A stretch of 43,731 bases of DNA from contig JANQTR010000111.1 of NCBI GenBank assembly GCA_030731635.1, forward strand, positions 1 to 43,731. The letters run 5' to 3'. The notes beneath the pieces are model-generated. The model searched no databases and was not told the origin of the DNA. It worked only from the letters and a program-made list of their open reading frames with translations. The position numbers and the translations under genes were made by a program. This DNA is from Erythrobacter sp. Lineage in GTDB: Bacteria > Pseudomonadota > Alphaproteobacteria > Sphingomonadales > Sphingomonadaceae. This document shows positions 30,912 to 39,638 of this stretch, piece by piece; the stretch's first letter is position 1, and each line of letters opens with the position of its first letter.

Positions 30912-33094
30912 TTGGCCATCTCGGCCTCGGCCTCCGGCTTCAACCAGCGGTCCAGCCATGCGAACACCGTATCGTGCCATTGCAGCGAATTCTTCGCGCC
31001 CAGCACCCAGTGGTTTTCATCCGGGAATACCAGCAATTGCGACGGAATCCCGCGTTCCTGCAAGGCGGTAAAGCTTTGCAGGCCCTGGGTGTAGGGCACA
31101 CGGAAATCCTGTTCGCCCGTCACGACCAGCATCGGGGTTTGCCACTTGTCGACGTGATTGGCCGGGTTCCAGCGTTCATAGGTGTCGCGCGCAACGCTGT
31201 AAGTTCCGCCAAAATCCCAGCGTGGGAACCACAGTTCCTCGGTCGAATAATAGAAGCTGCGAGTGTCGAAAATGCCGTCATGCTGGACGATGCAATCGAA
31301 CCGGTCGGCCCATTGCCCGGCAATCCAGTTGACCATGTAACCACCATAGCTCGCCCCCATTGCGCAGGCCCGTTCCCCGTCGATCTGGCGGTCGAGCGTC
31401 AGCGCAGCGGTGAGGCCTTTTTGCAGATCTTCGAGCGGCTTTCCGCCCCAATCCTGCCGGATCGCATCGGTGAAGTCCTGCCCATACCCGGTGCTGCCGT
31501 GGAAATCGACCGAGATCACCGCATAACCCTGACTGGCGAGCACGCGCGGGTTCCAGCGGTTCGACCAACTGTCGTTGAAACTGCCCTGCGGCCCGCCGTG
31601 GATATAAAGGATCGCCGGGATCGGCCCGGTCTGATCGGCGAGCCGGGTAATCTGGCCCCACACCGTGTCGCCGTCGGCGCCGGCAAAGCTGAAACGGCGG
31701 GTGACGATGCTCGCCATCTCGCCCATCCGGGTGGTGGCGATATCCGTGATCGGGCGCGCCTGACCCACGCCGTCCGACAGGAACAGTTCCGCCGGGCCGC
31801 CCAACGAATCGCGCGTGAACAAGGTGCGCCCGCCGGGCAGCGGGGTCAGGTTCGCGATATGCGCTTCATTGCCCGCCATCAGATTGAGTTCGGTGACCGC
31901 CCCTGTCTGGGGATCAATGCGGAAGGCCGGGGTGTCGAGCACCTTTTGCGCGGTGGCGAACAGCGATTGGCCGTCCGCACTCCATGCCAAGCTTCCGAAG
32001 CTGAGGTCGGTGCCCTCTGTAAGGTTGCGCACCTTGCCCGTCTTGAGGTCCAGCAACTGCACCGCCAGTGTGTCCGCTTCGTAAGTCGGACGCGCCATCG
32101 CTAGCCATGCGAGATAGCGGCCATCGGGTGACGGCGTGGGAGCGGTATCGGTCGCCGCATTCGCGCCAGTCAACAAGGTTGGTGCCGCGCCGGTCAGATC
32201 CGAGACATAAATGTCGAGATTGGTCGATCCCGGCTCGGCCGCGTCGGCTTTTCTGGCGGTGAAATAGAGGCGCTTGCCGTCGGGCGAGAAGGCCAGTTCC
32301 TCGCCCCCACCGAAGGGCATGCTCGGGGTGTCGGCGACCAGCGCTGTGGCAGGATCGCGTCCAGCAGCGGGCACGCCGCCCTGTGGCCCTTTCCAAGCCA
32401 CCTGCGCGTTCCAACCGGCCAGCGGGTAGACGACAATGCGGTTGTGGGTGCCCGGTGTCTCCCATTGATCCCAGTGGCGGACGAACCCGTCTGCGCCATC
32501 ATACAAGCGCCCGGTGCCAGGGCCCGGCAGGTGCTTTGGCGCGCTATCGGCACAGCCAGTCTCCGCGCAATCGGCGGGCATTTCACCCCATAAGGCGATG
32601 CTCTTGCCCGTCGGCGCAAGCTTGAACCCGGCAACATCGACATCGGCAAAGCCAGCGACCACCTGCGACTTTGCGATGCTGCCATCGGGAGTGACCGCCG
32701 CGCGCCACACCCGGCTGATGGCGTCGGCGCCATCCCATGGCTGCGCATCACTTATGAAATAGAGCAGCCCGTCGGGGCCAAAAGTCGGGGATGACGCTGC
32801 CATCCCGAAATCCAGCGCCACCTGGATCGCATCCGGCGTGGTCAGGTCTAGCAGGTAGTAGGCGGTGCTGCGCGTCAGGCTATTGGGATCGGTCGTGGTG
32901 ACGCTGTAGATCGCCAGGGTTCCGGCCACGTTGACTACCGGCGCGCCGGGGCGCGGCAAGGTGACAAAGTCACGCGCGCTCATCGGCGGGGCGGTGACGC
33001 CCGCAATTGCTGCAGATGGGGTGGATTCTTGCGCTGAGAGCGGGGCTGCGAGAAGGGCGGCGGCGACCGCGCCGGGGATCATCAGGTTTTGCAT
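30908..33094 (-). CDS. S9 family serine peptidase (prolyl oligopeptidase/DPP-type)
   Basis: A 728-residue secreted enzyme. A signal peptide (MQNLMIPGAVAAALLAAPLSAQ) leads to a WD40-like beta-propeller (residues about 50-460, e.g. LAFSPDGKRLYFTAR and SPDGRYLAWLAM). The C-terminal alpha/beta hydrolase has the nucleophile in GASYGGYMVNW (S582), the acid in GEQDFRVPY and the base in PDENHWVL. Acylaminoacyl- or dipeptidyl-peptidase activity is probable, and it should be periplasmic. The next gene ([2Fe-2S] protein) overlaps by 4 bases. Confidence 0.92.
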   Translation of the reverse strand: MQNLMIPGAVAAALLAAPLSAQESTPSAAIAGVTAPPMSARDFVTLPRPGAPVVNVAGTLAIYSVTTTDPNSLTRSTAYYLLDLTTPDAIQVALDFGMAASSPTFGPDGLLYFISDAQPWDGADAISRVWRAAVTPDGSIAKSQVVAGFADVDVAGFKLAPTGKSIALWGEMPADCAETGCADSAPKHLPGPGTGRLYDGADGFVRHWDQWETPGTHNRIVVYPLAGWNAQVAWKGPQGGVPAAGRDPATALVADTPSMPFGGGEELAFSPDGKRLYFTARKADAAEPGSTNLDIYVSDLTGAAPTLLTGANAATDTAPTPSPDGRYLAWLAMARPTYEADTLAVQLLDLKTGKVRNLTEGTDLSFGSLAWSADGQSLFATAQKVLDTPAFRIDPQTGAVTELNLMAGNEAHIANLTPLPGGRTLFTRDSLGGPAELFLSDGVGQARPITDIATTRMGEMASIVTRRFSFAGADGDTVWGQITRLADQTGPIPAILYIHGGPQGSFNDSWSNRWNPRVLASQGYAVISVDFHGSTGYGQDFTDAIRQDWGGKPLEDLQKGLTAALTLDRQIDGERACAMGASYGGYMVNWIAGQWADRFDCIVQHDGIFDTRSFYYSTEELWFPRWDFGGTYSVARDTYERWNPANHVDKWQTPMLVVTGEQDFRVPYTQGLQSFTALQERGIPSQLLVFPDENHWVLGAKNSLQWHDTVFAWLDRWLKPEAEAEMAK

Positions 33095-33145
33095 AATGGC
33101 GGGATTAGCCTGCCCCGCCGCGCTACGCCAGTGCTCAGACCTGTG

Positions 33146-33667
33146 TTACGGACGCTTGCCGACGATCCGGGCGATTTCGGCCTGTACCAGCTTTTCCACC
33201 ATCCCCGGCAGGTTTGATTCGAGCCATTCGGCCAGCATCGGCCGCAGCAGTTCCCGTGTCAGGCCTTCGAGCGAGGTTTCACCCGATCGCACGATCTGCG
33301 GGCGCGCGCCCGGTTCGGACAGCATCGCCAGCGCTGCGAGGTTTTCGTGCATCGCATCGCGCACGGTTTCAGCGATCAGCGGGGCATCATCGCGATCATC
33401 GTCATTGACGGTGCGGTCAGCAGGGACGGGGTTGGCCGAGGCGGGGGCAGCGGCATCGGTCGCGTATTCCATGTCGGCAAGGTCGAGCACTTCAGCTGTA
33501 TCGCGCACGACGTGGGCGCGCGCGGCAGCGTTGCGGTCTGCTTCATCCGAAGCCTGTTCGCGGCGGCGGCGAGCATCCATTGCGCCCGCCCGGTTATCGC
33601 GCGCGATCACTTTCTTGATCGATTCGAGGATTTCCTCGACGGATGCTTCGCTATCTTGCGCCATCAT
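33146..33667 (-). CDS. popZ: PopZ/DUF2497 polar organising protein
   Basis: A 173-residue protein with the two DUF2497 signatures: the N-terminal helix QDSEASVEEILESIKKVIARDN and the C-terminal region LEGLTRELLRPMLAEWLESNLPGMVEKLVQAEIARIVGKR. Between them lies an acidic, low-complexity linker of about 85 residues. PopZ self-assembles at cell poles in alphaproteobacteria and anchors ParB-parS at the origin. The start could be 33676, 33667 or 33664; 33667 is chosen. It follows tolC on the same strand, the order seen in Caulobacter (rsaF-popZ). Function in this organism is inferred. Confidence 0.87.
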   Translation of the reverse strand: MMAQDSEASVEEILESIKKVIARDNRAGAMDARRRREQASDEADRNAAARAHVVRDTAEVLDLADMEYATDAAAPASANPVPADRTVNDDDRDDAPLIAETVRDAMHENLAALAMLSEPGARPQIVRSGETSLEGLTRELLRPMLAEWLESNLPGMVEKLVQAEIARIVGKRP

Positions 33668-33705
33668 AAATCCCATTATTTCACCCCACGCCCTTGTGTC
33701 ATCCT

Positions 33706-33719
33706 GTCCCGAATCGGGA
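33706..33719 (-). repeat. Short palindrome between tolC and popZ
   Basis: TCCCGA and TCGGGA (33707-33712 and 33714-33719) flank a single A. It lies 7 bases before the tolC stop in coordinate order, in the 58-base gap between the tolC end and the popZ start. It may be a short intercistronic stem. Confidence 0.3.
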
Positions 33720-33725
33720 AGGCAA

Positions 33726-35192
33726 TCATTCGCCGGGCAGCAACTGCGGGCCGATTGTTGCGTCAGGGGCGGGAATGTCAACGGTTCTGGTCGATTTCGG
33801 GACAGGTTCGGGGTCACGGTCCCAATCCCAGAACTTGGTGCCGACCCGTTCGGCGTTGATCGTGGGATCATACAAGACCCCGCCGGTATCAAGGTTCAAA
33901 TCGCGCGCTTCGGCCCGGCCCATCAGTGCCAGCAGGTTGAAGCCCGCGACATAGGCGTTGCGCCGCGCGGTCACCAATTGTGCGCGGGCGCTGACCAGTT
34001 CCTGTTCGGCGTTGAGCACATCAAGGATCGTGCGGTTGCCGATCGAATTTTCAGCGCGCACGCCTTCGAGACTGAGTTCCGCCGCCTCAACCCCGGTCTG
34101 TGCGCTCTTGATCACGCCATTGGCCGCCTGCCAGTTGGAATAGGTTGAACGGGTTTCGGCGATCACCTGGCGTTCGGCGGCAATCACGTCCTCCAGAGCA
34201 GCGGATTCGCGCGCGCCCGCCTGGCGTTGCCGCGCAGCAGGAAGGCCGCCCTGAAACAGCGGGATGGTGATCCGCACGCCGGCATTGGCGGTGGTTTCGT
34301 TTTGGGCGAATTCTGCCGCAACCGGGCCGCCCAACGTGCCGAAAAAATCGCTGTAGTCGCCATTGACGAACAGGCCCACGGTGGGCAGGCGCCCGGCCCC
34401 CGCTACCTTGGTATCAAACCCGGCGGCTTCGGCGCGCAATTTGGCGGCGATCAGGTTGGGATTGTTTTCGAGCGCGGAGACAATCGCTTCGCCGACTCCA
34501 TCGGGCAGACCGGGCAGCGGCGGCGGAGCTTCAAGCTCGCCCGGTGTGCGACCGACCAAGCGGATATAGAGTTCGCGCGCGGCAATCAGATTCGCCTGCG
34601 CCAACTGCAAGTCACCTTCCGCCAGAGCGAGGCGTGAACGTGATTGTGCGACATCGGTGATGGTCAGATCGCCGATCTGAAACCGGTCGCTGGTTGCTTC
34701 GAGATTGGTGCGCAAAACCGCGACGTTGTTGGCCGTGAGCGCGGCCAGCGCCTCGGTCCGCAGCACGTCCATATAAGCGGCGACGACCTGACTGAACAGC
34801 GTGCTTTCGGTGTTGCGCAGGTCGGCTTGCCCCGCCTCAACCCGTTCTTTCGCTGCGCTGATCCCGTTGCGGATCGCCCCACCCGAATAGACCGGCACGA
34901 GCAGCTGCGCGTTGACGCCAAGGTTGCGTTCGGGCGCGGTAAAGGAGTTAGCCGACTGACGCAGAAATTCGATGTGCGTCGCCGTGACATTGGCCGATGG
35001 CAGCCCTTGCGCGCGCTGAATGATCACGCCTTCATCGGTGGCGCGCTGGTTGGCACGCGCGCCTTCAAGCGTTGGGTTGGTGTTGTAGGCGCCGACCAAT
35101 GCTTCGCGCAGGGTATCAGCCTGCGCAGGCGCTGCGAGCGCGAGCAAGCTGGCAGAACCGACCAGCCCGAGCAAGGCGGCGCTGCGCATCAT
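33726..35192 (-). CDS. tolC: TolC-family outer membrane efflux protein
   Basis: A 488-residue outer-membrane channel protein. A signal peptide (MMRSAALLGLVGSASLLALAAPAQA) precedes two repeated OEP domains with long helices: TLREALVGAYNTNPTLEGARANQRATDEGV then the homologous segment after VGEAIVSALENNPNLIAAKLRAEAAGFDTK. It closes the tripartite efflux or type I secretion conduit; no pump or ABC partner is in the window. The start is preceded by the methyltransferase-like gene with a 4-base overlap. The C-terminal about 35 residues are Pro/Asp-rich. Confidence 0.95.
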   Translation of the reverse strand: MMRSAALLGLVGSASLLALAAPAQADTLREALVGAYNTNPTLEGARANQRATDEGVIIQRAQGLPSANVTATHIEFLRQSANSFTAPERNLGVNAQLLVPVYSGGAIRNGISAAKERVEAGQADLRNTESTLFSQVVAAYMDVLRTEALAALTANNVAVLRTNLEATSDRFQIGDLTITDVAQSRSRLALAEGDLQLAQANLIAARELYIRLVGRTPGELEAPPPLPGLPDGVGEAIVSALENNPNLIAAKLRAEAAGFDTKVAGAGRLPTVGLFVNGDYSDFFGTLGGPVAAEFAQNETTANAGVRITIPLFQGGLPAARQRQAGARESAALEDVIAAERQVIAETRSTYSNWQAANGVIKSAQTGVEAAELSLEGVRAENSIGNRTILDVLNAEQELVSARAQLVTARRNAYVAGFNLLALMGRAEARDLNLDTGGVLYDPTINAERVGTKFWDWDRDPEPVPKSTRTVDIPAPDATIGPQLLPGE

Positions 35193-35800
35193 GCGAAGGT
35201 CCAGCGCTTGGGCACATCAAAGGCGCGCAGCAAGGGGATGCCGAGATCTTCGAGCGGTTGGAGGTTGACCTGACCCGCCACCTTGCGGCCCGATGCCAGC
35301 CGCGTGACCTGCCGCAGCACAAGCCCGGTGACGATCCGGCCATTATCGGTCAGCAGATCAGCCAGCGCATCGGGCAATTGTTCAATCGCGCCATCAATCA
35401 CGATCAATGAATACTTGCCGTCAGCTGCGCCGATTGCTGCGTCAGCAGCTGATATGGTGGCGCAATCCGCAACCAGCGGGCGCAGCAGCGCGGCGAGGTA
35501 GCCGGTGCCGCCTTCCACCACCAGCGCACGGTCATCAGGCGCGGGCGCGGCTTCCATCAGCAACTTGCCATAAAACAGCGGCGCGGCCAGCGCGCCCCCA
35601 GGTTCATTGGCGCCCAGCGCAATCGCGCGATCGATGTAGGCGACCGAGGCCTTGTCGGCGGGCAGGAAATCCTCGCGCGGCACAGCCAGCATCCGCGCCA
35701 GCACATATTCCTCGTTCACCCCGCTGGTGCGCAGCTGGCTATCGATCATGGCGCGGCGGGCAGTCTTGCTATCAGGCAGGGTGGTGGTCATCGCGTTCAT
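35189..35800 (-). CDS. Shortened protein-L-isoaspartate O-methyltransferase-like protein
   Basis: A 203-residue protein. MIDSQLRTSGVNEEYVLARMLAVPREDFLP and VEGGTGYLAALLRPL match the PIMT N-terminal helix and SAM-binding loop. The segment that should follow (the acidic ribose-binding residue and about 50 residues) is missing. The text runs directly to CATISAADAAIGAADGKYSLIVIDGAIEQLPDAL. Catalytic repair of isoaspartate is therefore doubtful. ATG 35800 follows GGAG closely, and the in-frame upstream codons are unlikely. It is the first gene of the tolC-popZ operon. The frame is intact, so it is a conserved-looking protein, not a pseudogene. Confidence 0.75.
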   Translation of the reverse strand: MNAMTTTLPDSKTARRAMIDSQLRTSGVNEEYVLARMLAVPREDFLPADKASVAYIDRAIALGANEPGGALAAPLFYGKLLMEAAPAPDDRALVVEGGTGYLAALLRPLVADCATISAADAAIGAADGKYSLIVIDGAIEQLPDALADLLTDNGRIVTGLVLRQVTRLASGRKVAGQVNLQPLEDLGIPLLRAFDVPKRWTFA

Positions 35801-35812
35801 TTCTACTCCGGA

Positions 35813-35840
35813 GGACTGTATTAGACACGCAATACAGTCC
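35813..35840. promoter_or_regulatory. Perfect 10-8-10 operator-like dyad upstream of the methyltransferase-tolC-popZ operon
   Basis: GGACTGTATT (35813-35822) and AATACAGTCC (35831-35840) are exact reverse complements around AGACACGC. The dyad overlaps a candidate promoter read leftward: TTGACG (35845-35840) and TAATAC (35823-35818), 16 bases apart. This arrangement is typical of repressor operators (for example TetR-type); the regulator is unknown. Confidence 0.65.
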
Positions 35841-36001
35841 GTCAAGGCCTGCTGCGGCCCTTGAATCTCTGACGCGCCTTAGACTTGCAGCGTGGTTGTT
35901 CCAAGGGCTTTGACCTCACCTGCGCATCGTGTTTAGGGGGACTGGTAGAGGGAGCGCGCAAAGCTTCGGCCTTGAATTCGACTTACGCAGGGATGGCTTC
36001 G

Positions 36002-37417
36002 ATGAGTGACATGACAAACAGCGGGAATGACGTGCGGATCGAAACCGATTCGCTGGGCGAAGTGGCGGTTCCCGCACATGTCCACTGGGGCGCACAGACG
36101 CAGCGCAGCATCGTCAATTTTCCTATCGGCGGCGAACGCATGCCGGCTGCCCTGATCCGCGCGCTCGGCCTGCAAAAGCTGGCGGCGGCCAAGGCCAACA
36201 TGGCGCTTGGCGTGCTCGATGCGCGGCTGGGCGAAGCGATTGTCGCCGCCGCGCGCGAAGTCATCGACGGGACGCTGGCCGATCAGTTTCCACTCGTGGT
36301 GTGGCAGACGGGATCAGGCACCCAATCGAACATGAACGCCAACGAAGTGATCGCCAGCCGGGCCAATGAAATCCTGACCGGCCAGCGCGGCGGCAAGGAT
36401 CCGGTGCACCCCAATGACCATTGCAACATGGGGCAATCATCGAACGACACTTTCCCCACCGCAATGCACATCGCTGCGGCAAGCGAGGCGATTGACCAGC
36501 TGATCCCGGCCTTGCGCAAGCTGCACGGCGCGCTGGACGCCAAAGCCAAGGCGTTTGCCGACATCGTCAAGATCGGCCGCACCCACTTGCAGGATGCGAC
36601 CCCGATGACGCTGGGGCAGGAATTTTCGGGTTATGCCAAGCAGATCGAATACGGCATCGCCCGCGTTGAGGCGACCTTGCCGCGCGTGCTGGAACTGGCG
36701 CAGGGCGGCACGGCTGTGGGAACCGGGATCAACGCCAAGGTCGGGTTCGCCGAGGAATTTGCAGCGCAGGTCGCCGCTGTCACCGGCCATGCCTTCGTGA
36801 CCGCGCCCAACAAATTTGAAGCCTTGGCCGCGCATGATGCAATGGTGGAGATTTCGGGCGCCCTGAACGTCCTCGCCGTCAGCCTGATGAAGATCGCCAA
36901 CGACATCCGCCTATTGGGTTCCGGCCCCCGTAGCGGGCTCGGCGAATTGAGCCTGCCGGCCAATGAACCGGGCTCCTCGATCATGCCGGGCAAAGTCAAC
37001 CCGACCCAGTGCGAAGCGATGACGATGGTCGCCGCGCAGGTAATGGGCAACAACACGACCGTGACGGTCGCCGGATCGCACGGGCATCTTGAACTCAACG
37101 TGTTCAAGCCGGTGATGATCTACAACGTGCTGCAATCGATCAAGCTGCTGGGCGATGCGAGCCACGCCTTCACCGATAATTGCGTGGTCGGGATCGAAGC
37201 CAACACCGACCGGATCACGCAGTTGCTGAATGACAGCCTGATGCTTGTGACCGCGCTCAACCCGCATATCGGGTATGACAATGCAGCCAAGATCGCCAAG
37301 AAAGCCCATGCCGAAGGCACGACGCTGAAGGCTGCGGCGCTGGCGCTGGAACTGCTGACCGAAGAGCAGTTTGCGCAGTGGGTGGTGCCGTTGGACATGA
37401 TTCGCCCGAGAGCCTGA
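36002..37417 (+). CDS. fumC: Class II fumarate hydratase FumC
   Basis: A 471-residue enzyme of the fumarase/aspartase superfamily, converting fumarate to malate in the TCA cycle. The substrate regions are VVWQTGSGTQSNMNANEV and MGQSSNDTFPTAMH. KIGRTHLQDATPMTLGQEFSGY carries the catalytic His. GSSIMPGKVNPTQCEAM is the superfamily signature with the mobile catalytic Ser. ATG 36002 gives MSDMTNSGNDVRIETDS, the family N-terminus, with AGGGA upstream; the frame is open back to 35885, which is not used. Single, oxygen-tolerant class. Confidence 0.96.
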   Translation: MSDMTNSGNDVRIETDSLGEVAVPAHVHWGAQTQRSIVNFPIGGERMPAALIRALGLQKLAAAKANMALGVLDARLGEAIVAAAREVIDGTLADQFPLVVWQTGSGTQSNMNANEVIASRANEILTGQRGGKDPVHPNDHCNMGQSSNDTFPTAMHIAAASEAIDQLIPALRKLHGALDAKAKAFADIVKIGRTHLQDATPMTLGQEFSGYAKQIEYGIARVEATLPRVLELAQGGTAVGTGINAKVGFAEEFAAQVAAVTGHAFVTAPNKFEALAAHDAMVEISGALNVLAVSLMKIANDIRLLGSGPRSGLGELSLPANEPGSSIMPGKVNPTQCEAMTMVAAQVMGNNTTVTVAGSHGHLELNVFKPVMIYNVLQSIKLLGDASHAFTDNCVVGIEANTDRITQLLNDSLMLVTALNPHIGYDNAAKIAKKAHAEGTTLKAAALALELLTEEQFAQWVVPLDMIRPRA

Positions 37418-37516
37418 ACAACGGTTCATCATTCGACCAAGGCCTGACCCCGCCCGACGACAAGCGCCGCACCCGCTGGCGCCCGGCGCGCAGGAGGGTT
37501 ATCGCTCGTCGTCATA

Positions 37517-38770
37517 ATGTTGATGTCCCGAAACAGCGAAACGGCCCTTGCTCCGCCATCCGTTACAGTGCCGTTCCGCACGGTGCTGTTTTCGATGGTG
37601 GTGCTGTGGGCGACCTACCTTTTCCTCACCACGTTGCGCAGCATGGTGATGGACCTCGGCCCCCTACTTCAGCTTGAACTCGGCTGGAGACGGCTGCTGG
37701 TGACCATTGTCGGCGTGGCGTTCACCTTGCTGCTGTGGTTGCTCCTGCGCTTGTTCGACGCTCGTCCACTGTGGATCAAGATCTCCGCCGCACTTGCTCT
37801 TGCTCTGCCGGTCGCGCTGGGGATCGGGCAGGTGAATTACCTTGCCTTCAGGGATATTTTCCCGGCGGTGGAGCAGGCCTATGCGCAGAAGAACAACCTC
37901 AACGTGCGCCGTGATGAGAGCGGCAATCTGCTGGTGGATGTGCCGGTCCGCCCCAATGACTCAGCCGGAGCAAACGCAGCAGAAGGGACGCAGTCGGTGA
38001 TTATCGAGCCGGCCGAAACCTATTCCGATTTCTGGCGCAAGTTGCTCGACATTGCGCTGGGTCGCTACTTCCTGCTGCTGGCCTGGGCATCGACCTATTT
38101 CGCGCTGTTGGCTGGCGTGCAGGCGCGCGCATCACAGCATCGCGAAGAACAGTTCCGCTCCGCCGCCAAGGCCGCCGAACTGCGCAGCTTGCGCTATCAG
38201 GTGAACCCGCATTTTCTGTTCAATACGTTGAATTCATTGTCTGCATTGGTGATGACGGGCAAAGCTGACCGGGCCGAACGAATGATCCAGACGATCAGCC
38301 ACTTCTACCGCCACTCGCTCGCGAATGAACCCACCGCCGATGTCGCGTTGAAGGATGAATTTGATCTGCAAAAGCTCTATCTCGATATCGAGGCGGTGCG
38401 GTTCCCGACCCGGTTGGTGTGCGTGTTCGACCTGCCCGAAGAGCTTGAAGACGCGCGCGTGCCCGGCATGATCCTGCAACCTCTGGTCGAAAATTCGGTC
38501 AAGTATGCGATTTCCGCGGTTGCCCGCCCGGTCACCATCACACTTGCCGCGCGTGAGGAGTTTGATCGGCTGGTGATCACTGTCAGCGACGATGGCCCCG
38601 GTGTGCCGCAAGGCGCAGCGCATGGCTTTGGCATCGGGCTCGCCAATGTGCGTGACCGGCTGGAGGCACGGTTTGGCCCGGATATCGGCTTTGTCTCCGA
38701 CCCGGTCGCAGGCGGCTATCGCACGGAAATTCGCATTCCCCTGTCCAAGCCTGTGAATCGCCATGCCTGA
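37517..38770 (+). CDS. LytS/YehU-type membrane sensor histidine kinase
   Basis: A 417-residue kinase. Four hydrophobic segments lie at about residues 22-44, 59-81, 86-110 and 178-201, the last pair enclosing a periplasmic loop at about 111-177 that should be the sensor. The His_kinase domain has RYQVNPHFLFNTLNSLSAL with phosphoacceptor H232. The ATPase domain has MILQPLVENSVKYAI (N box), DDGPGVP (G1) and GFGIGLANVRDRL (G2). The start is MLMSRN at 37517 or MSRN at 37523; AGGAGGG at 37492 is too distant. The response regulator gene overlaps by 8 bases. The stimulus is unknown. Confidence 0.92.
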   Translation: MLMSRNSETALAPPSVTVPFRTVLFSMVVLWATYLFLTTLRSMVMDLGPLLQLELGWRRLLVTIVGVAFTLLLWLLLRLFDARPLWIKISAALALALPVALGIGQVNYLAFRDIFPAVEQAYAQKNNLNVRRDESGNLLVDVPVRPNDSAGANAAEGTQSVIIEPAETYSDFWRKLLDIALGRYFLLLAWASTYFALLAGVQARASQHREEQFRSAAKAAELRSLRYQVNPHFLFNTLNSLSALVMTGKADRAERMIQTISHFYRHSLANEPTADVALKDEFDLQKLYLDIEAVRFPTRLVCVFDLPEELEDARVPGMILQPLVENSVKYAISAVARPVTITLAAREEFDRLVITVSDDGPGVPQGAAHGFGIGLANVRDRLEARFGPDIGFVSDPVAGGYRTEIRIPLSKPVNRHA

Positions 38771-39518
38771 GGCTCCGACCGAACCAGCGCCCTTGCGCAC
38801 GTTGATCGTCGATGACGAACCGCTTGCGGTCGAGCGGGTGCAGGTCATCTGCGCTGAGATTCCGTCTGTCCGCGTGGTCGGCACCGCGAGCGATGGGGCT
38901 GCAGCGCTGCGGCTGGCCGAAAAGCTCAGCCCCGATCTGGTGCTGCTCGACATGACCATGCCAGAACTGGATGGCCTGGGCGTTGCCCGGCACTTTGCCG
39001 CGCAGGAGCAGGCGCCGGTGGTTATCTTTGTCACTGCGCATGATCATTTTGCGGTTGAGGCATTTGATCTGGAGGCGGTTGATTACGTTCTCAAACCGGT
39101 TTCAATCGATCGGCTGGAACGCGCGATCGAACGCGCCGTGGCGCGGCGCGGGCAACGCCGTCAGCGGGTCAGCCGCTACCTTGATGAACTGTGGGTGCCG
39201 CACCGTTCCGAATTGCTGCGGATTGCGGTCAGCGAAGTCCACCAGATCGATGCCGAGCGTGACTATGTCCGCCTGCATGTCGGCGGGCTGGAAGCGCAGC
39301 GGTCTTTCCTGTTGCTGCAGACCATTGCCGGGCTGGAAGAGCGGCTCGACCCCGAACAGTTCATCCGCATTCACCGCTCCACCATCCTGCGGCGCGACAA
39401 TATCCGCGGGCTGCGGCATGATGGGCTGGGCGTGTGGTCGGCGGAACTGGTCAACGGCGAAGCGCTCAGGATCGGGCGGACCTATCTTGCCCGGGTCAAG
39501 GGCATGGCGGGACGTTGA
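38763..39518 (+). CDS. LytTR-type response regulator
   Basis: A 251-residue regulator. Residues 10-125 are a REC domain: TLIVDDEPLAVERV with the acidic pair, VLLDMTMPELDG with phosphorylated D63, FVTAHDHFAVEAF with the switch Thr, and DYVLKPVS with the conserved Lys. Residues about 150-248 form a LytTR DNA-binding domain (RIAVSEVHQIDAERDYVRLHVGG, then FIRIHRSTILRRDNIRGLR). It binds imperfect repeats as a dimer; target genes are unknown. Overlap with the kinase gene indicates a matched pair. The fumC gene upstream is on the same strand but separated by 99 bases. Confidence 0.94.
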   Translation: MPEAPTEPAPLRTLIVDDEPLAVERVQVICAEIPSVRVVGTASDGAAALRLAEKLSPDLVLLDMTMPELDGLGVARHFAAQEQAPVVIFVTAHDHFAVEAFDLEAVDYVLKPVSIDRLERAIERAVARRGQRRQRVSRYLDELWVPHRSELLRIAVSEVHQIDAERDYVRLHVGGLEAQRSFLLLQTIAGLEERLDPEQFIRIHRSTILRRDNIRGLRHDGLGVWSAELVNGEALRIGRTYLARVKGMAGR

Positions 39519-39548
39519 TTCGCTGCCCCGCCGAAGGTGGCCGCTAAC

Positions 39549-39591
39549 AAAAAACGGCCCGAACCCCAGGGACTGTAAGGGTTCGGGCCGT
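39549..39591 (-). terminator. Intrinsic terminator of the UrcA gene
   Basis: ACGGCCCGAACCC (39554-39566) pairs perfectly with GGGTTCGGGCCGT (39579-39591), a 13-bp stem. Read on the minus strand, the stem is followed by TTTTTTGTT. It is 48 bases after the UrcA stop on that strand. It could also stop transcription from the response regulator gene, but on the plus strand no T tract follows. Confidence 0.9.
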
Positions 39592-39638
39592 ATCATCTGC
39601 ACTGCGCCGGGCGGGCAGTGCAGGGCGGCAAACGCGGT

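Noticed and set aside
32931..34148. 405-codon plus-strand frame across S9, popZ and tolC
   Set aside because: Antisense to three well-supported genes and has no domain.
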